From Atrina japonica (Eukaryota > Mollusca > Bivalvia > Pterioida > Pinnidae): DNA of 64,000 bases. The stretch is from assembly GCA_030159075.1 (NCBI GenBank), contig BROG01000259.1:728501-792500 (forward strand), read 5' to 3'. The notes under the pieces are model-generated. The model had not been told where the DNA came from. It ran no database searches and was given only the letters and a program-made list of their open reading frames with translations. The position numbers and the translations under genes were made by a program. Each line of letters opens with the position of its first letter. Within the stretch, counting starts at the first letter, position 1. Shown one piece after another: positions 54,438 to 64,000 of the stretch.

Positions 54438-54499
54438 GTAATGGCGGTTCCATCGTCAAGCTGACGGTAAAAGAAGTCAAAGAGAAGAGTGAGACCTAA
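54438..54499 (+). CDS. Weak candidate terminal exon of an unknown gene
   Basis: After an acceptor-like CCTTTTGACACAG at 54437, an open stretch reads NGGSIVKLTVKEVKEKSET and ends at TAA (54497-54499). The codons are less AT-biased than the surroundings, which drew my attention. No upstream exon, domain or homologue is recognised, and a 20-codon open stretch is easily chance. It is listed only as a candidate. Confidence 0.12.
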
Positions 54500-54657
54500 G
54501 TAATTCTATTTGTATGTCTAACAACTAATATGATTGCTGGAGACATGAAATCGACACCTGTGACATTTTTGCAGCGACAAGATTATGTGTATCAGCAAAT
54601 ATTGAACTGATTGAAATACACTGAAATATCACATAAAGACTTAAGCACATTTAAATA

Positions 54658-54835
54658 CATAAAACCTGTATATAGGGGCCACCCAAGGGACCAGAGAATA
54701 TTGACCTTTATGTGCAGGTGACCCTTATACACAGGTTCAATTTACCTGAAGTATACAGTCAAGGGACTTTTCAAAACTGGCCTTTATAGACAGGTGATCC
54801 TTATATAGAGGTGGCCGCTATAGCAGGTTTTACTG
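54658..54835. mobile_element. MITE family B, copy 4 (178 bp)
   Basis: CATAAAACCTGTATATAGG at the left and CTATAGCAGGTTTTACTG at the right, with TA on both sides. The interior is very close to copy 1 at 5148-5326 (shared GACCTTTATGTGCAGGTGAC). The left terminus has lost part of CAGT. Confidence 0.88.
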
Positions 54836-54884
54836 TACATAAGTATCTAGTCTATCAAAATCTCTGTTTGTATACCAATTAGTC

Positions 54885-54968
54885 CAGATCTCCATTTAAG
54901 ATACCACCTCTCTAATCAGACCATTTTGGGTCACTTAATTAGGTGGGTTTCACAGTGTGGTTCCAGTG
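54885..54968. mobile_element. MITE family A, copy 6 (right part), founder of the adjacent minisatellite
   Basis: Contains CACCTCTCTAATCAGACCAT, TTAATTAGGTGGG and an end GTGGTTCCAGTG followed by TA. These align with family A interiors and right ends. The last bases and the flanking GTTCCTTATGACCAG are the template of the array that follows. Confidence 0.75.
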
Positions 54969-54969
54969 T

Positions 54970-57085
54970 AGTTCCTTATGACCAGTTTTTTGTGTTTCAC
55001 AGTCAGGCTCTACTGTAGTTCCTCATGACATTTTTTGTGTTTTGCAGTGATATTCTACTGTAGTTCCTCAAAACAAGGTGTTTGTGCTTCACAATGAGGT
55101 TCCACTGCAGTTCCTCATGACAAGTTATTGTGTTTCAGAGTGGGATTCTACCGTAGTTCCTAAAAACAACTTGTCTGGTTTCACAGTGATGTTCTAATAC
55201 AGTTCATCAAGACAAGTTGTTTGTGTTTTACAATGAGGTTCTACTGTAGTTCCTCAAGACGGGAGTTTGTGTTTCAGAGTGGGGTTCTACCGTAGTTCCT
55301 ATAAAAACTTCTTTGGTTTCACACTGAGGTTCTACTATAGTTCGTTCAACACAAGTTTTTGTGTTTTACAGTGAGGTTCTACTGTAATTCCTCACTACAA
55401 GATTTTGTGTTTTACAGTGAGGTTCTACTGTAGTTCCTCACTACAAGTTGTTTGTGTTTTACAGTGAGGTTCTACTGTAGTTCCTCAAGACAAGTTGTTT
55501 GTGTTTTACAGGGAGGTTCTACTGTAATTCCTCAAGACAAGTTGTTTGTGTTTTACAGGAAGGTTCTACTGTAGTTCCTCACAACAAGTTGTTTGTGTTT
55601 TACAGTGAGGTTCTACTGTAGTTCCTCAAGACAAGTTGTTTGTGTTTTACAGGGAGGTTCTACTGTAATTCCTCAAGACAAGTTGTGTTTTTTACAGTGA
55701 GGTTCTACTGTAGTTCCTCACTACAAGTTGTTTGTGTTTTACAGTGAGGTTCTACTGTAGTTCCTCAAGACAAGTTGTTTGTGTTTTACAGGGAGGTTCT
55801 ACTGTAATTCCTCAAGACAAGTTGTGTTTTACAGTGAGGTTCTACTGTAGTTCCTCAAGACAAGTTGTTTGTGTTTTACAGGGAGGTTCTACTGTAATTC
55901 CTCAAGACAAGTTGTTTGTGTTTTACAGTGAGGTTCTACTGTAGTTCCTCACTACAAGTTGTTTGTGTTTTACAGTGAGGTTCTACTGTAGTTCCTCACT
56001 ACAAGTTGTTTGTGTTTTACAGTGAGGTTCTACTGTAGTTCCTCATTACAAGTTGTTTGTGTTTTACAGTGATGTTCTACTGTAGTTCCTCAAGACAATT
56101 TGTTTGTGTTTTACAGTGAAGTTCTACTGTAATTCCTCATTACAAGTTTTGTGTTTTACAGTGAAGTTCTACTGTAGTTCCTCATTACAAGTTGTTTGTG
56201 TTTTACAGTGAGGTTCTACTGTAGTTCCTCATTACGAGTTGTTTGTGTTTGACAGTGAGGTTCTACTGTAGTTCCTCACTAAAAATTGTTTGTGTTTGAC
56301 AGTGATGTTCTACTGTAGTTCCTCACTACGAGTCGTTTGTGTTTTACAGTGAGGTTCTACTGTAGTTCCTCACTACAAGTTTTTGTGTTTTACAGTGAGG
56401 TTCTACTGTAGTTCCTCATTACAAGTTGTTTGTGTTTTACAGTGAGGTTCTACTGTAATTCCTCAAGACAAGTTTTTGTGTTTTACAGTGAGGTTCTACT
56501 GTAGTTCCTCATTACAAGTTTTGTGTGTTTTACAGTGAAGTTCTACTGTAGTTCCTCATTACAAGTTGTTTGTGTTTTACAGTGAGGTTCTACTTTAGTT
56601 CCTCATTACGAGTTGTTTGTGTTTGACAGTGAGGTTCTACTGTAGTTCCTCACTAAAAGTTGTTTGTGTTTTACAGTGATGTTTTACTGTAGTTCCTCAC
56701 TACAAGTCGTTTGTGTTTTACAGTGAAGTTCTACTGTAGTTCCTCATTACAAGTTTTGTGTTTTACAGTGAGGTTCTACTGTAGTTCCTCACTACAAGTC
56801 GTTTGTGTTTTACAGTGAAGTTCTACTGTAGTTCCTCACTACAAGTTTTGTGTTTTACAGTGATGTTCTACTGTAGTTCCTCATTACAAGTTTTGTGTTT
56901 TACTGTGAGGTTCTACTGTAGTTCCTCATTACAAGTTGTTTGTGTTTTACAGTGAGGTACTACTGTAGTTCCTCACTACGAGTTGTTTGTGTTTTACAGT
57001 GATGTTCTACTGTAGTTCCTCATTACAAGTTGTTTGTGTTTTACAGGGAGGTTCTACTGTAGTTCCTCAAGACAATTTATTTGTG
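54970..57085. repeat. Large 47-bp minisatellite derived from a MITE end (about 2.1 kb)
   Basis: The consensus is TTGTTTGTGTTTTACAGTGA, GGTTCTACTGTAGTTCCTCA, CTACAAG. About 45 units with small length differences and base variants (TGAAG, TGATG, AAGACAAG endings). Each unit carries two short dyads, TACAGT...ACTGTA and TGAGG...CCTCA. Early units near 54970-55330 are the most divergent and the central units the most uniform. Confidence 0.95.
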
Positions 57086-57194
57086 TTAACTCAATCCACA
57101 CACAAAGTATTTGATTTATTCCTAAAACAATATGAACTAAACTAGCTGGAGGGGTCTACACTAGCGATTACAGAATAGAGTGTTCAACCATGAA
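57086..57194. other. Spacer
   Basis: Short AT-rich spacer between the minisatellite and a SINE. Nothing was recognised. Confidence 0.5.
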
Positions 57195-57362
57195 AAAGTC
57201 CGAGTCCCACTGGAATCTATGAAGCGGATTTTGTGAGAATGTTTGCCAGTTTTCTTACAGAATGCCGATGGCCTCTGACCAGGGAAACTAACCTTTCTGT
57301 AAAAACTAGCCACCACCATATAAGTAAAAAATTGTTGAGTGTGGCGTAAATCAGTGTTTAAA
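57195..57362 (+). mobile_element. tRNA-derived SINE (type 1), 5'-truncated copy
   Basis: Includes AGTCCGAGTCCCACTGG (decayed B-box area), TTTGCCAGTTTTCTTACAG, CACCACCATATAA and the tail TTGAGTGTGGCGTAAA. This matches the reverse complement of the 49.3 kb copy. It is considerably diverged. Confidence 0.75.
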
Positions 57363-57934
57363 CAACACAAAACAAAATGCTGGAGCTTGCAACGTGAGTT
57401 TGTATAGATCTTAGACAAAAAATTAAAGACATGCTATGTATGTATCAATACGAATATGGAATTATATGTTGCCCCTTCTTCAGAAACATAATTCAATTCT
57501 GCAGCAGTTATTTGTTTATATCAGATATACGTGTTGTTTAGCATTATCAAAAGTGCCAAATTTTATTAGAGTACAGAAGGTTGGCAATACTATGTGGTGA
57601 AAAAACACATTAAATTGCAAAAAGAGATGGAAATATATCAAACAAACTAATCTTTTATATCATCTGTCCTGAAGTTTTTCTAATAAAATATTTCTTTTTA
57701 CATTATTGAAATCTTGATATGTTAAAAGTGCAAAGATTTAAATTTTACATTTTGCTGTTTATTGGTGATTCTCAGTTAAAGTTAACGATTGATTGCATTA
57801 ATGAACCATTCCCAAGTGAATATATAACGCACGCATAATGTACATACTAATAGATATATTTGAATACCGATACACCTGCATATTCGATATACAATCAGTT
57901 TTTTTTTTTAGTTTTGTTGATTCTTCAAATAGTG
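57363..57934. other. Intergenic DNA without recognised features
   Basis: AT-rich. No signal. Confidence 0.5.
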
Positions 57935-58131
57935 TAAATCCGGAAATTTTCGCGGGACTTTATTTTTACGATATACAAGTTCTACATATACCCACGAGAT
58001 TACATTTTCGCGAATTAGATTACCCATTTAGTCATACCATTATCATACTACAGTATACATTAATTTTATTTTCACGAGAGCGAGGTCTCGCGTAATTACG
58101 CGTAACAATTCCCGCGAATAAAACCGGATTT
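57935..58131. mobile_element. Palindromic MITE-like element (family F)
   Basis: The left end TAAATCCGGAAATTTTCGCG and the right end CGCGAATAAAACCGGATTTG are imperfect inverted repeats of about 22 bp. The interior contains further complementary pieces (TTTTCGCGAATTAG against CACGAGAGCG). It is non-coding; the superfamily is unassigned. Confidence 0.7.
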
Positions 58132-58394
58132 GCAGTATGTTATTTCACAAATTATATGAACACTGCACTTTTTTTTAAATATCAAAACTTTGTATTGATG
58201 CTATGGACGTTTGTAACACAACCTTTACAAATACCAAGTATGCCGTATCTCCACAGAAACCTGACTTCTATTCTTCATCTTTGACTTCATTTACTCGGTA
58301 AACAGATATTCAAAGCGGAAATTAGGTTTCTTTTCGATTTTTACTCCTTGGATTGATATACAATAGCTAAAAAGAGATATACACAGGTATACAG

Positions 58395-58655
58395 ATTCTT
58401 AAATTCCTATATATTTTGTGAAAATTGCTTGAGAAACCCAGTTTGGCACTTTTTCAATTGTAATTGATTGATTCGACCTTACTGTTTGTATGTGCATACC
58501 ACATTGGCCCTAACCTTGCTTTCACAAAATACACAGAAATGCTGTTGTAAGATTTTTATGTCTGTGTATAGCTCTTATTTGTTATTGTACATCAAGTACA
58601 AGTAGTAAAAGTAAACAAAAAAATCGAATTTTTTTTTTTGGGTGAACACAGCTAA
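58395..58655 (+). repeat. Dispersed foldback repeat family E, copy 1
   Basis: It shares ATACCACATTGGCCCTAACC, TTTCACAAAATA and TAGCTCTTATTTGTTATTG with the copy at 61.74 kb, and AAGTGCC with 38.6 kb. TATATATTTTGTGAAAA and TTTCACAAAATACACAG form an internal foldback. Confidence 0.75.
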
Positions 58656-60019
58656 TGTCCCTTTAATCTACTTTACGGTATCGGTTCTGATCCAGTTTCA
58701 ATTCGTACCAGGGACCTTTCTAATGTAACCGAGTCACTCCAATGACAATCATGCAACTAGAAACAGATATTTCATCCATAATTGTAGCGGTTCTTATTTC
58801 TATGCACCATGAAAAAAGTAGTACATAGTAAAGTACAAAGTATATCGCACAAATACATTTTAATTATTTTATAACGTATCTGAAGATATTTTATAACCAA
58901 CTCGCCAAGATATCCTTGGAATGAGACGTTAGAATGAGACATAATTAATATATGTAACATTGCCAATCTATCGCTAAAACCATCTCCAGGTATTATTTTA
59001 GTAGACACAGAAGCTTTAAAATATTTTTGGATTTTGATAAAGTATAAAGAAAACGTTATATTCAAAATTTTCATTAAAGTATCTTTTTTTCTCATGGCTA
59101 TTATGGCTTAAAAGGTATTTAATTTGTCATGCTGGTTTGTCTGCTCTAAAATCAATAACTAATACGTGCCAATTTGGATGTCTATCTTACGGCAAGGGTG
59201 GCGAGTCACGTGACCCCGATCCCTTGGCCATCTCACTCAAAAATTCAAACCCGAAATTCATACATTTGGTATTGTATCATGGTGGTCGCATCTATTGATT
59301 ATTGTCGTGTATCTTTATCATTAGAAATAACACATGTCTTTGTCTGTTACTTATTTGTACCACAGAAGCCTGAAATTCTGTCCGTATGTTCATAAAAAAC
59401 CTTCATATATGTAACCCTTTATAATAAGGGGAGATAATTCTGTACATACTGATGGTACGCATTTTTTCTTTAATATTTGTAGGCCTACCTATTGTGTTCA
59501 CTGTTGAATGAGATCATAACTATACATGCCTGTACAATAACACACTGGAAATTGACAGTGACTTATGTCAGAAACTGACATTTGGTTTTCAGTTAGAAAA
59601 TGAATACATTTTACACACCTCTGATTTGCAATATGTTCCAGATTTTTTCTGTATACTTTATGCAATAATTCCCATAAAGTCAAGTGTCAAGATAAAATAC
59701 GTTTACAACTTTAAGATACTTAGTTAAGCTTTGGCATCGCATCAATCAATGCATATTCTTGTTAGTAGAATGAGTTAAGAGAATATTTATTTCATATGAA
59801 ATGTTTTACAGACGTAAGAATCCTGGTGTTTGAAATGATTGTATAATTATACAACTTAAATCATGCTTTCTTTTTCAAATGCTATGCAGACGCACTTAAA
59901 ACGGAAAGGTAGAAATAATTTATTTACATTTAAAGACTGCCTTACCAAAGACAGTGGGGTCTGGTACTTCACTGAAAATTAGATGCCAACTTACTGACAC
60001 GTACGTCTTCGTCATGTGG
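58656..60019. other. Intergenic DNA without recognised features
   Basis: AT-rich. No supported coding frame. Confidence 0.5.
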
Positions 60020-60290
60020 ATATCATCATCATCATCATCATCGTCGTCGTCATCTGCAAACTTACCGACACTTTTTCATCATGAAATATCCTTTTCATCA
60101 TAATCGTCATCATCATTATCGTCATCTTCCAACTTATTGACACTTTTGTATCATCTTCCAACTTATTGACACTTTTGTATCATGTGGATATCATCTTCAT
60201 CATCATCACCATCACCATCATCATCGTTACCTATACCAATATCCTTCTTTGTCGTCCTTTTTGCCTTCCTCTTCATCATTATCAGTGATT
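60020..60290. repeat. Imperfect (ATC)n/(GTC)n microsatellite block
   Basis: Interrupted ATC/CATC trinucleotides include a duplicated segment containing CATCTTCCAACTTATTGACA near 60124-60180. Confidence 0.85.
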
Positions 60291-61522
60291 TTCACGACCA
60301 ATAAAAAACAGGGCAAATCTTACAGCTACTTCTATTAGTAGCATGGGAATGTGATGGATATATTACAAAATATAACAACATGAAGTTTTAGGATCAATCA
60401 TACAAACTGTAACACGTAAACGATGAAGAAATTCACCCGTGGACCACTTACACAATTAAAGAACTTACTTACTTAATTGTCCTAATGTCAAAGAGCACAT
60501 ACGGCATACACACAGTTTCCCCGACCAGCGCGGCCTCTAGCTTAGACCTCTACTATTCGCCATGTTGATCCTATCTGGCAAAGTTCTTTTTATGATATTG
60601 AGTAGAAATCTTATGGATAGACCTTAAATATCTATTTACGACAACTACACAATAGCAGACCCAAGGTATAACCAGGTAAATTGGTCACATATTTTCAACC
60701 ACATCGAGTCTAAATTGAATCATAACAGGAATGACGGACTTATTTTGGCAACAAAAATATCAAAGCTAAAGTAATACACGGAGTTGCGTTTTACCTGCGC
60801 ATTCCTATTTTGGGGTACTTTTATGGTTTATGACAGAACCTGGATATTCCACTTTACCTTGGTAGACCTGTATGTTTTTGTTTTGTTTTGTTGTTTTTGT
60901 TTTTAGTGTGTGTGTGTGTGTGTGTGTTATGGCAATGTTGTATGCTATTTCTGGAGATTGTGTAGCATGATAACTCATAATAAAGATTTGCAAACACACA
61001 TATTCTTCCATATAGCCTAATACAAGCATTTAATGATCCATGTGCTTCAAGACCAGTACTAATTATGTCTGACTTTGACAGAACAACAGAAGAGAAAATC
61101 AAAATTCAAACAAACGGTAAAACTCCTACCAAAAATACAAAATACAAGATGAATGGCTTTTTAAAAATTTCAAAAATGTGTTCGCATTATCGTCATAAAT
61201 CACTAAAACTAAATAGAAAACATAAAAATAAATTGTCAGTGATATAAGTAGCTAAAACAATTAAAAATAAACTTAATGATATAAGAAAGAGAAATATTTT
61301 ACCTACATCACGTACTATTTTTTTTCGTTGGGGAAGTAATTACTCAATTACAAAAATTTTTTAAACTGTAAATTATACATTTGCTATATATTTTGCTTGT
61401 ATTTGTCTGTATGTGTGTTTATTCTAACGGTATTGCTTTCTGTTTCCATCTCTAGGTGACTCTGGGATATATGTGGGGGTTGAGCGGATTATAGGAATTT
61501 CCAGCTATTTTAGCGTCCACTA
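60291..61522. other. Intergenic DNA without recognised features
   Basis: A (GT)n tract at 60906-60928 explains nearby Thr/His-rich frames. Otherwise featureless. Confidence 0.5.
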
Positions 61523-61607
61523 TTAACGTATTCACCCCTGAAGACACATTTGGACTTGCCTAGTCATTTTTTTATAGAAGAGTCTATTTTTTAGGGGTTG
61601 ATGACAT
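61523..61607. mobile_element. piggyBac-like MITE family C, copy 5
   Basis: TTAA at 61523-61526, then CGTATTCACCCCTGAAGACA, the shared ACACATTTGGACT, and the end TTAGGGGTTGATGAC. The right TTAA is lost. Confidence 0.7.
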
Positions 61608-61734
61608 TTTGACACACACATCAAACACACAAGCCATACAAACACACATAACATATCTGTCACATACACACATCATACAACACACACACACACACAAACA
61701 CCACACCCCATACACTCCACATACACACACTTTC

Positions 61735-61940
61735 GTACTTTTTAATTGCAACTGATTAACCCAACCGTACTATTTCTATATGTATACCACATTGGACCTA
61801 ACCTTATTTTCACAAAATATATAGGAATACATGTATAAGATTTTTATGCATGTGTATAGCTCTTATTTGTTATTGTACATCAAGAACAAGAAGTAAAAGT
61901 AGAAAAAATCGAAATAATTATTTTTGGTAAACACGGCTAG
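61735..61940 (+). repeat. Dispersed foldback repeat family E, copy 2
   Basis: Shares ATACCACATTGGACCTAACC, TTTTCACAAAATATATAGGA and the TAGCTCTTATTTGTTATTG segment with copy 1. It is preceded by a (CA)n-rich tract at about 61613-61731. Confidence 0.8.
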
Positions 61941-61961
61941 AGAAAAAGTTTGAAATTTGGT

Positions 61962-62200
61962 GTTTTACGCCACAGCCAACAATTTTTCAATTATATGGTG
62001 GCGGTCAGTTTTAATAATGAAGGAGAGAACCCGGTTACAATGTACCCTGGGAGAGACCACCGGCCTTCCGCAGGTAAACTGGCAAACTTTCCCGCAAAAT
62101 TCAGCTTAGGTTCTAGCGGGGCTCGGGCCTACACCAACCAGAAGTGAGAGACTCCATGACTCAAAACGCGATGCTCTAACCACTCCACCACACAGCCCCA
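61962..62200 (-). mobile_element. tRNA-derived SINE (type 1), near full length
   Basis: On the - strand: GGGGCTGTGTGGTGGAGTGG, then TTAGAGCATCGCG (A-box region), a decayed B box, the body, and the tail TTGGCTGTGGCGTAAAACA. It is closely related to the 49.3 kb copy. Confidence 0.85.
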
Positions 62201-62334
62201 TGGCAGAGAAGGACAAATGATGAAGTATTCCGAACGAATTAATATTGAATACTGGGCATCATGCTTCAATCCACGCACTCTCATACCTCTAGACAGCCCG
62301 GGTGTGAGCACCGCTATAACCTAAGCTGGTCTAA

Positions 62335-62475
62335 GAAAGTTTGCCAGTTACCTTACAGAAAGCCGATGGTCTTTCTCCGGGTACATTGTAATCGGGTGCT
62401 CTCCTCCACCATTAGACTCTGCCAGCCAAAATAAAATAGAAAAAAAACTATTGTGTGGCGTAAAACACCATTCAA
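62335..62475 (+). mobile_element. tRNA-derived SINE (type 1), 5'-truncated copy
   Basis: Contains AAGTTTGCCAGTTACCTTAC, CGGGTACATTGTAATCGGGT and the tail TTGTGTGGCGTAAAACACC. It is opposite in strand to its neighbour at 61962-62200. Confidence 0.8.
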
Positions 62476-62604
62476 GCAAAATCGAATACCGATAGAAAAA
62501 TGTCAGATTCGACGCACTTCAAAATCGTTGGCGGTTGATGAGACGTCTGTGCCAATTGTGACGAGGATACACTCCTCACGTGTTTCATTGGACTTGACTG
62601 TGGA

Positions 62605-62750
62605 CTCATTGGACCGGTCGACAGTGGATGCTTGCACGGCCATGGCGCCTGATCCCACCTCTTGGTTTCCAGAGGTCCGTGTTTGTCCATTTTTACCGGA
62701 TTTGTATCTGTGTCCTGGACATTCTATTGATTTATACTTTGGTATCTGAG
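62605..62750 (+). repeat. Dispersed repeat family D, longer copy
   Basis: GTCGACAGTGGATGCTTGCA, CCATGGCGCCTGATCCCACC, TTTCCAGAGGTCCGTG and GGATTTGTATCTGTGTCCTG align with the 44.7 kb copy. Confidence 0.75.
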
Positions 62751-63593
62751 GTTTTTATATTTAATGATATAACTAATTTTTGGAAATGAAAATTATGGTT
62801 CACCGATATAAGGTGCAAAGCCAGAAACACTTTCGCTATGGTTATGTTTTCGTCAGCTATGTTAGAACAACTGATAAACGATGAAAATATGTTGTAGATA
62901 AAACAGATAGTTGTTTGAAAATCTGAAGTTGTGTTTACGAAAGAACCCATGCAGTTTTTTCGGCAATAATCATTTAATAGGACTAATGCCATGATCTGTT
63001 CGGGTACCAATGATAACAGATTAATCACGTGATTAAAGATAATTGGAGATAATGATATGGTAACAAGGTTCTATATATAATAATTTAAAGCAAAATTCAT
63101 GAAGTACTACATGACTCTTCTGTAGCATATCGTCTGACACAAAGGGATTATTTCAAGTGCTTAATATAAATTCTACTATATGATATACTTTCTTCTTATC
63201 GTCTTGTTTGACGTACACCCAATAAAAGTATGAAAGAACAAACAAAGAAATCTGGAATACATCGTCTGATATCGTTCTCAGCAACAAAAATAAAATATAA
63301 ATATTTCAAATATACACCATATCGCAAATTTGTCACGTTTTTACCGCCATGAAATACTCCAGACATATTTCAGAATGGGTCATATTCAGTTCATAATAGA
63401 GTGATGGGACCTGTTTACAGGATACGATAGACTTCAAGAAGTTTGTTTTATCTTGTGTTATATGACGGTATTCTCAACAAAAACAAGTGATCCATTCACA
63501 AAGTGACTCATATTCTTACCAAGGCTTATCAGACATTGTTTTCAACTTACAATTTATTTCATTTTTCAAATTTTTGCCTTTCTTACTTTTTAG
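62751..63593. other. AT-rich DNA upstream of a micro-exon candidate
   Basis: No repeat or coding signal. It is likely intron or intergenic sequence ahead of 63594. Confidence 0.45.
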
Positions 63594-63635
63594 AAGACGA
63601 TGATATCGGTATCTTCAATTATGAAGATGAACGTG
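63594..63635 (+). CDS. Candidate 42-bp micro-exon of an unknown gene
   Basis: A pyrimidine-rich acceptor (TTTCTTACTTTTTAG, ending 63593) and a strong donor (GTG/GTAAGT after 63635) bracket 42 bp, a multiple of three. Read with a leading two-base partial codon it gives DDDIGIFNYEDER plus one base of the next codon. Both ends are then phase 1, so the exon could be included or skipped without a frameshift. A second frame (KTMISVSSIMKMNV) is also open. The acidic, aromatic-containing peptide loosely recalls juxtamembrane tails of adhesion receptors, but I do not assign a family. The neighbouring exons would be outside the window or unrecognised. Short splice-bracketed stretches can occur by chance. 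Confidence 0.4.
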
Positions 63636-64000
63636 GTAAGTTTGGTAAAACAAAAAGTAATAATTCTGTCGGGTAATTTTATTTTTTTTATCAAAATTTG
63701 TAAGTTTTATATAGAATTAGAATAGACCATTTTCGAGTTCTTACGTAATCCGTTTTGGATCTGGATTTTTCGTGCGCCGATTCAACTTTGTTAGCCCTAG
63801 CGATTTCCGGTATGTGTCTTTTCTTTGATCACGAAATAAAATGAAGTTATATCTGAAGGCCAAGTTATTGTCAGTCCATTTATGTAAAAAAAAAACAAAT
63901 TAAGTTAACCTCTGATCAATATAACAAGGATGTAATGTTTTGACATTTTGATCAATTGTATGAAATCTTTAGCATTTTATTTCTTGATCGACGCAAAGAC
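63636..64000. other. Sequence after the micro-exon candidate
   Basis: AT-rich with no further exon recognised before the window edge. Confidence 0.4.

Noticed and set aside
55732..55944. 70-codon frame with repeated FYCSSSRQVV
   Set aside because: It is a product of the 47-bp minisatellite.
62453..62749. 98-codon frame near the right end
   Set aside because: It spans a SINE tail and a family D repeat; there is no protein family signal.

Overview
This is an AT-rich, repeat-laden stretch of animal nuclear DNA. It has one well-supported protein-coding gene and a very long gene-poor tract. The gene structure (GT-AG introns, a 9.4 kb intron), the Spalt-type zinc-finger protein, tRNA-derived SINEs, short TIR elements (MITEs) and long (TA)n, (CT)n and (CA)n runs point to an invertebrate. 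The dispersed repeats resemble those I associate with marine molluscs, bivalves in particular. The phylum is an inference; no marker here fixes the species.

Layout, left half. Positions 1-15245 carry the 3' part of a Spalt-like (sall) transcription factor gene on the + strand. One exon (2756-2872) encodes the first finger of the first zinc-finger pair. A 9,446-bp intron follows, then a large terminal exon (12319-15245) that encodes the second finger of that pair, a triplet, two more pairs, a lone C-terminal finger and the stop. The 5' exons, promoter and N-terminal C2HC finger lie to the left of the window. The intron holds a degenerate array of TGACAAAGTCA dyads just before the first exon, several MITEs and long microsatellites. 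Candidate poly(A) signals lie 0.86 and 1.06 kb past the stop.

Layout, right half. From about 16.1 kb to 63.6 kb I find no convincing gene. The tract holds at least seven minisatellite arrays with units of about 31 to 64 bp, totalling roughly 7 kb, plus MITEs of at least five families, tRNA-like SINEs, other dispersed repeats and microsatellites. Two arrays can be traced to neighbouring dispersed elements. The 47-bp array at 54.97-57.09 kb grows out of the end of a MITE, and the 44-bp array at 39.66-40.54 kb matches a dispersed repeat found elsewhere in the window. A 45-bp array at 24.15-24.50 kb resembles a tRNA B-box segment.

Right edge. A 42-bp phase-symmetric micro-exon candidate at 63594-63635, with good splice sites, may be the first visible piece of a second + strand gene. 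A weaker terminal-exon candidate sits at 54438-54499.

I found no CRISPR array, rRNA, true tRNA gene, operon or complete transposase. The most unusual content is the visible birth of minisatellites from transposon ends, together with the split architecture and extra C-terminal finger of the sall gene.
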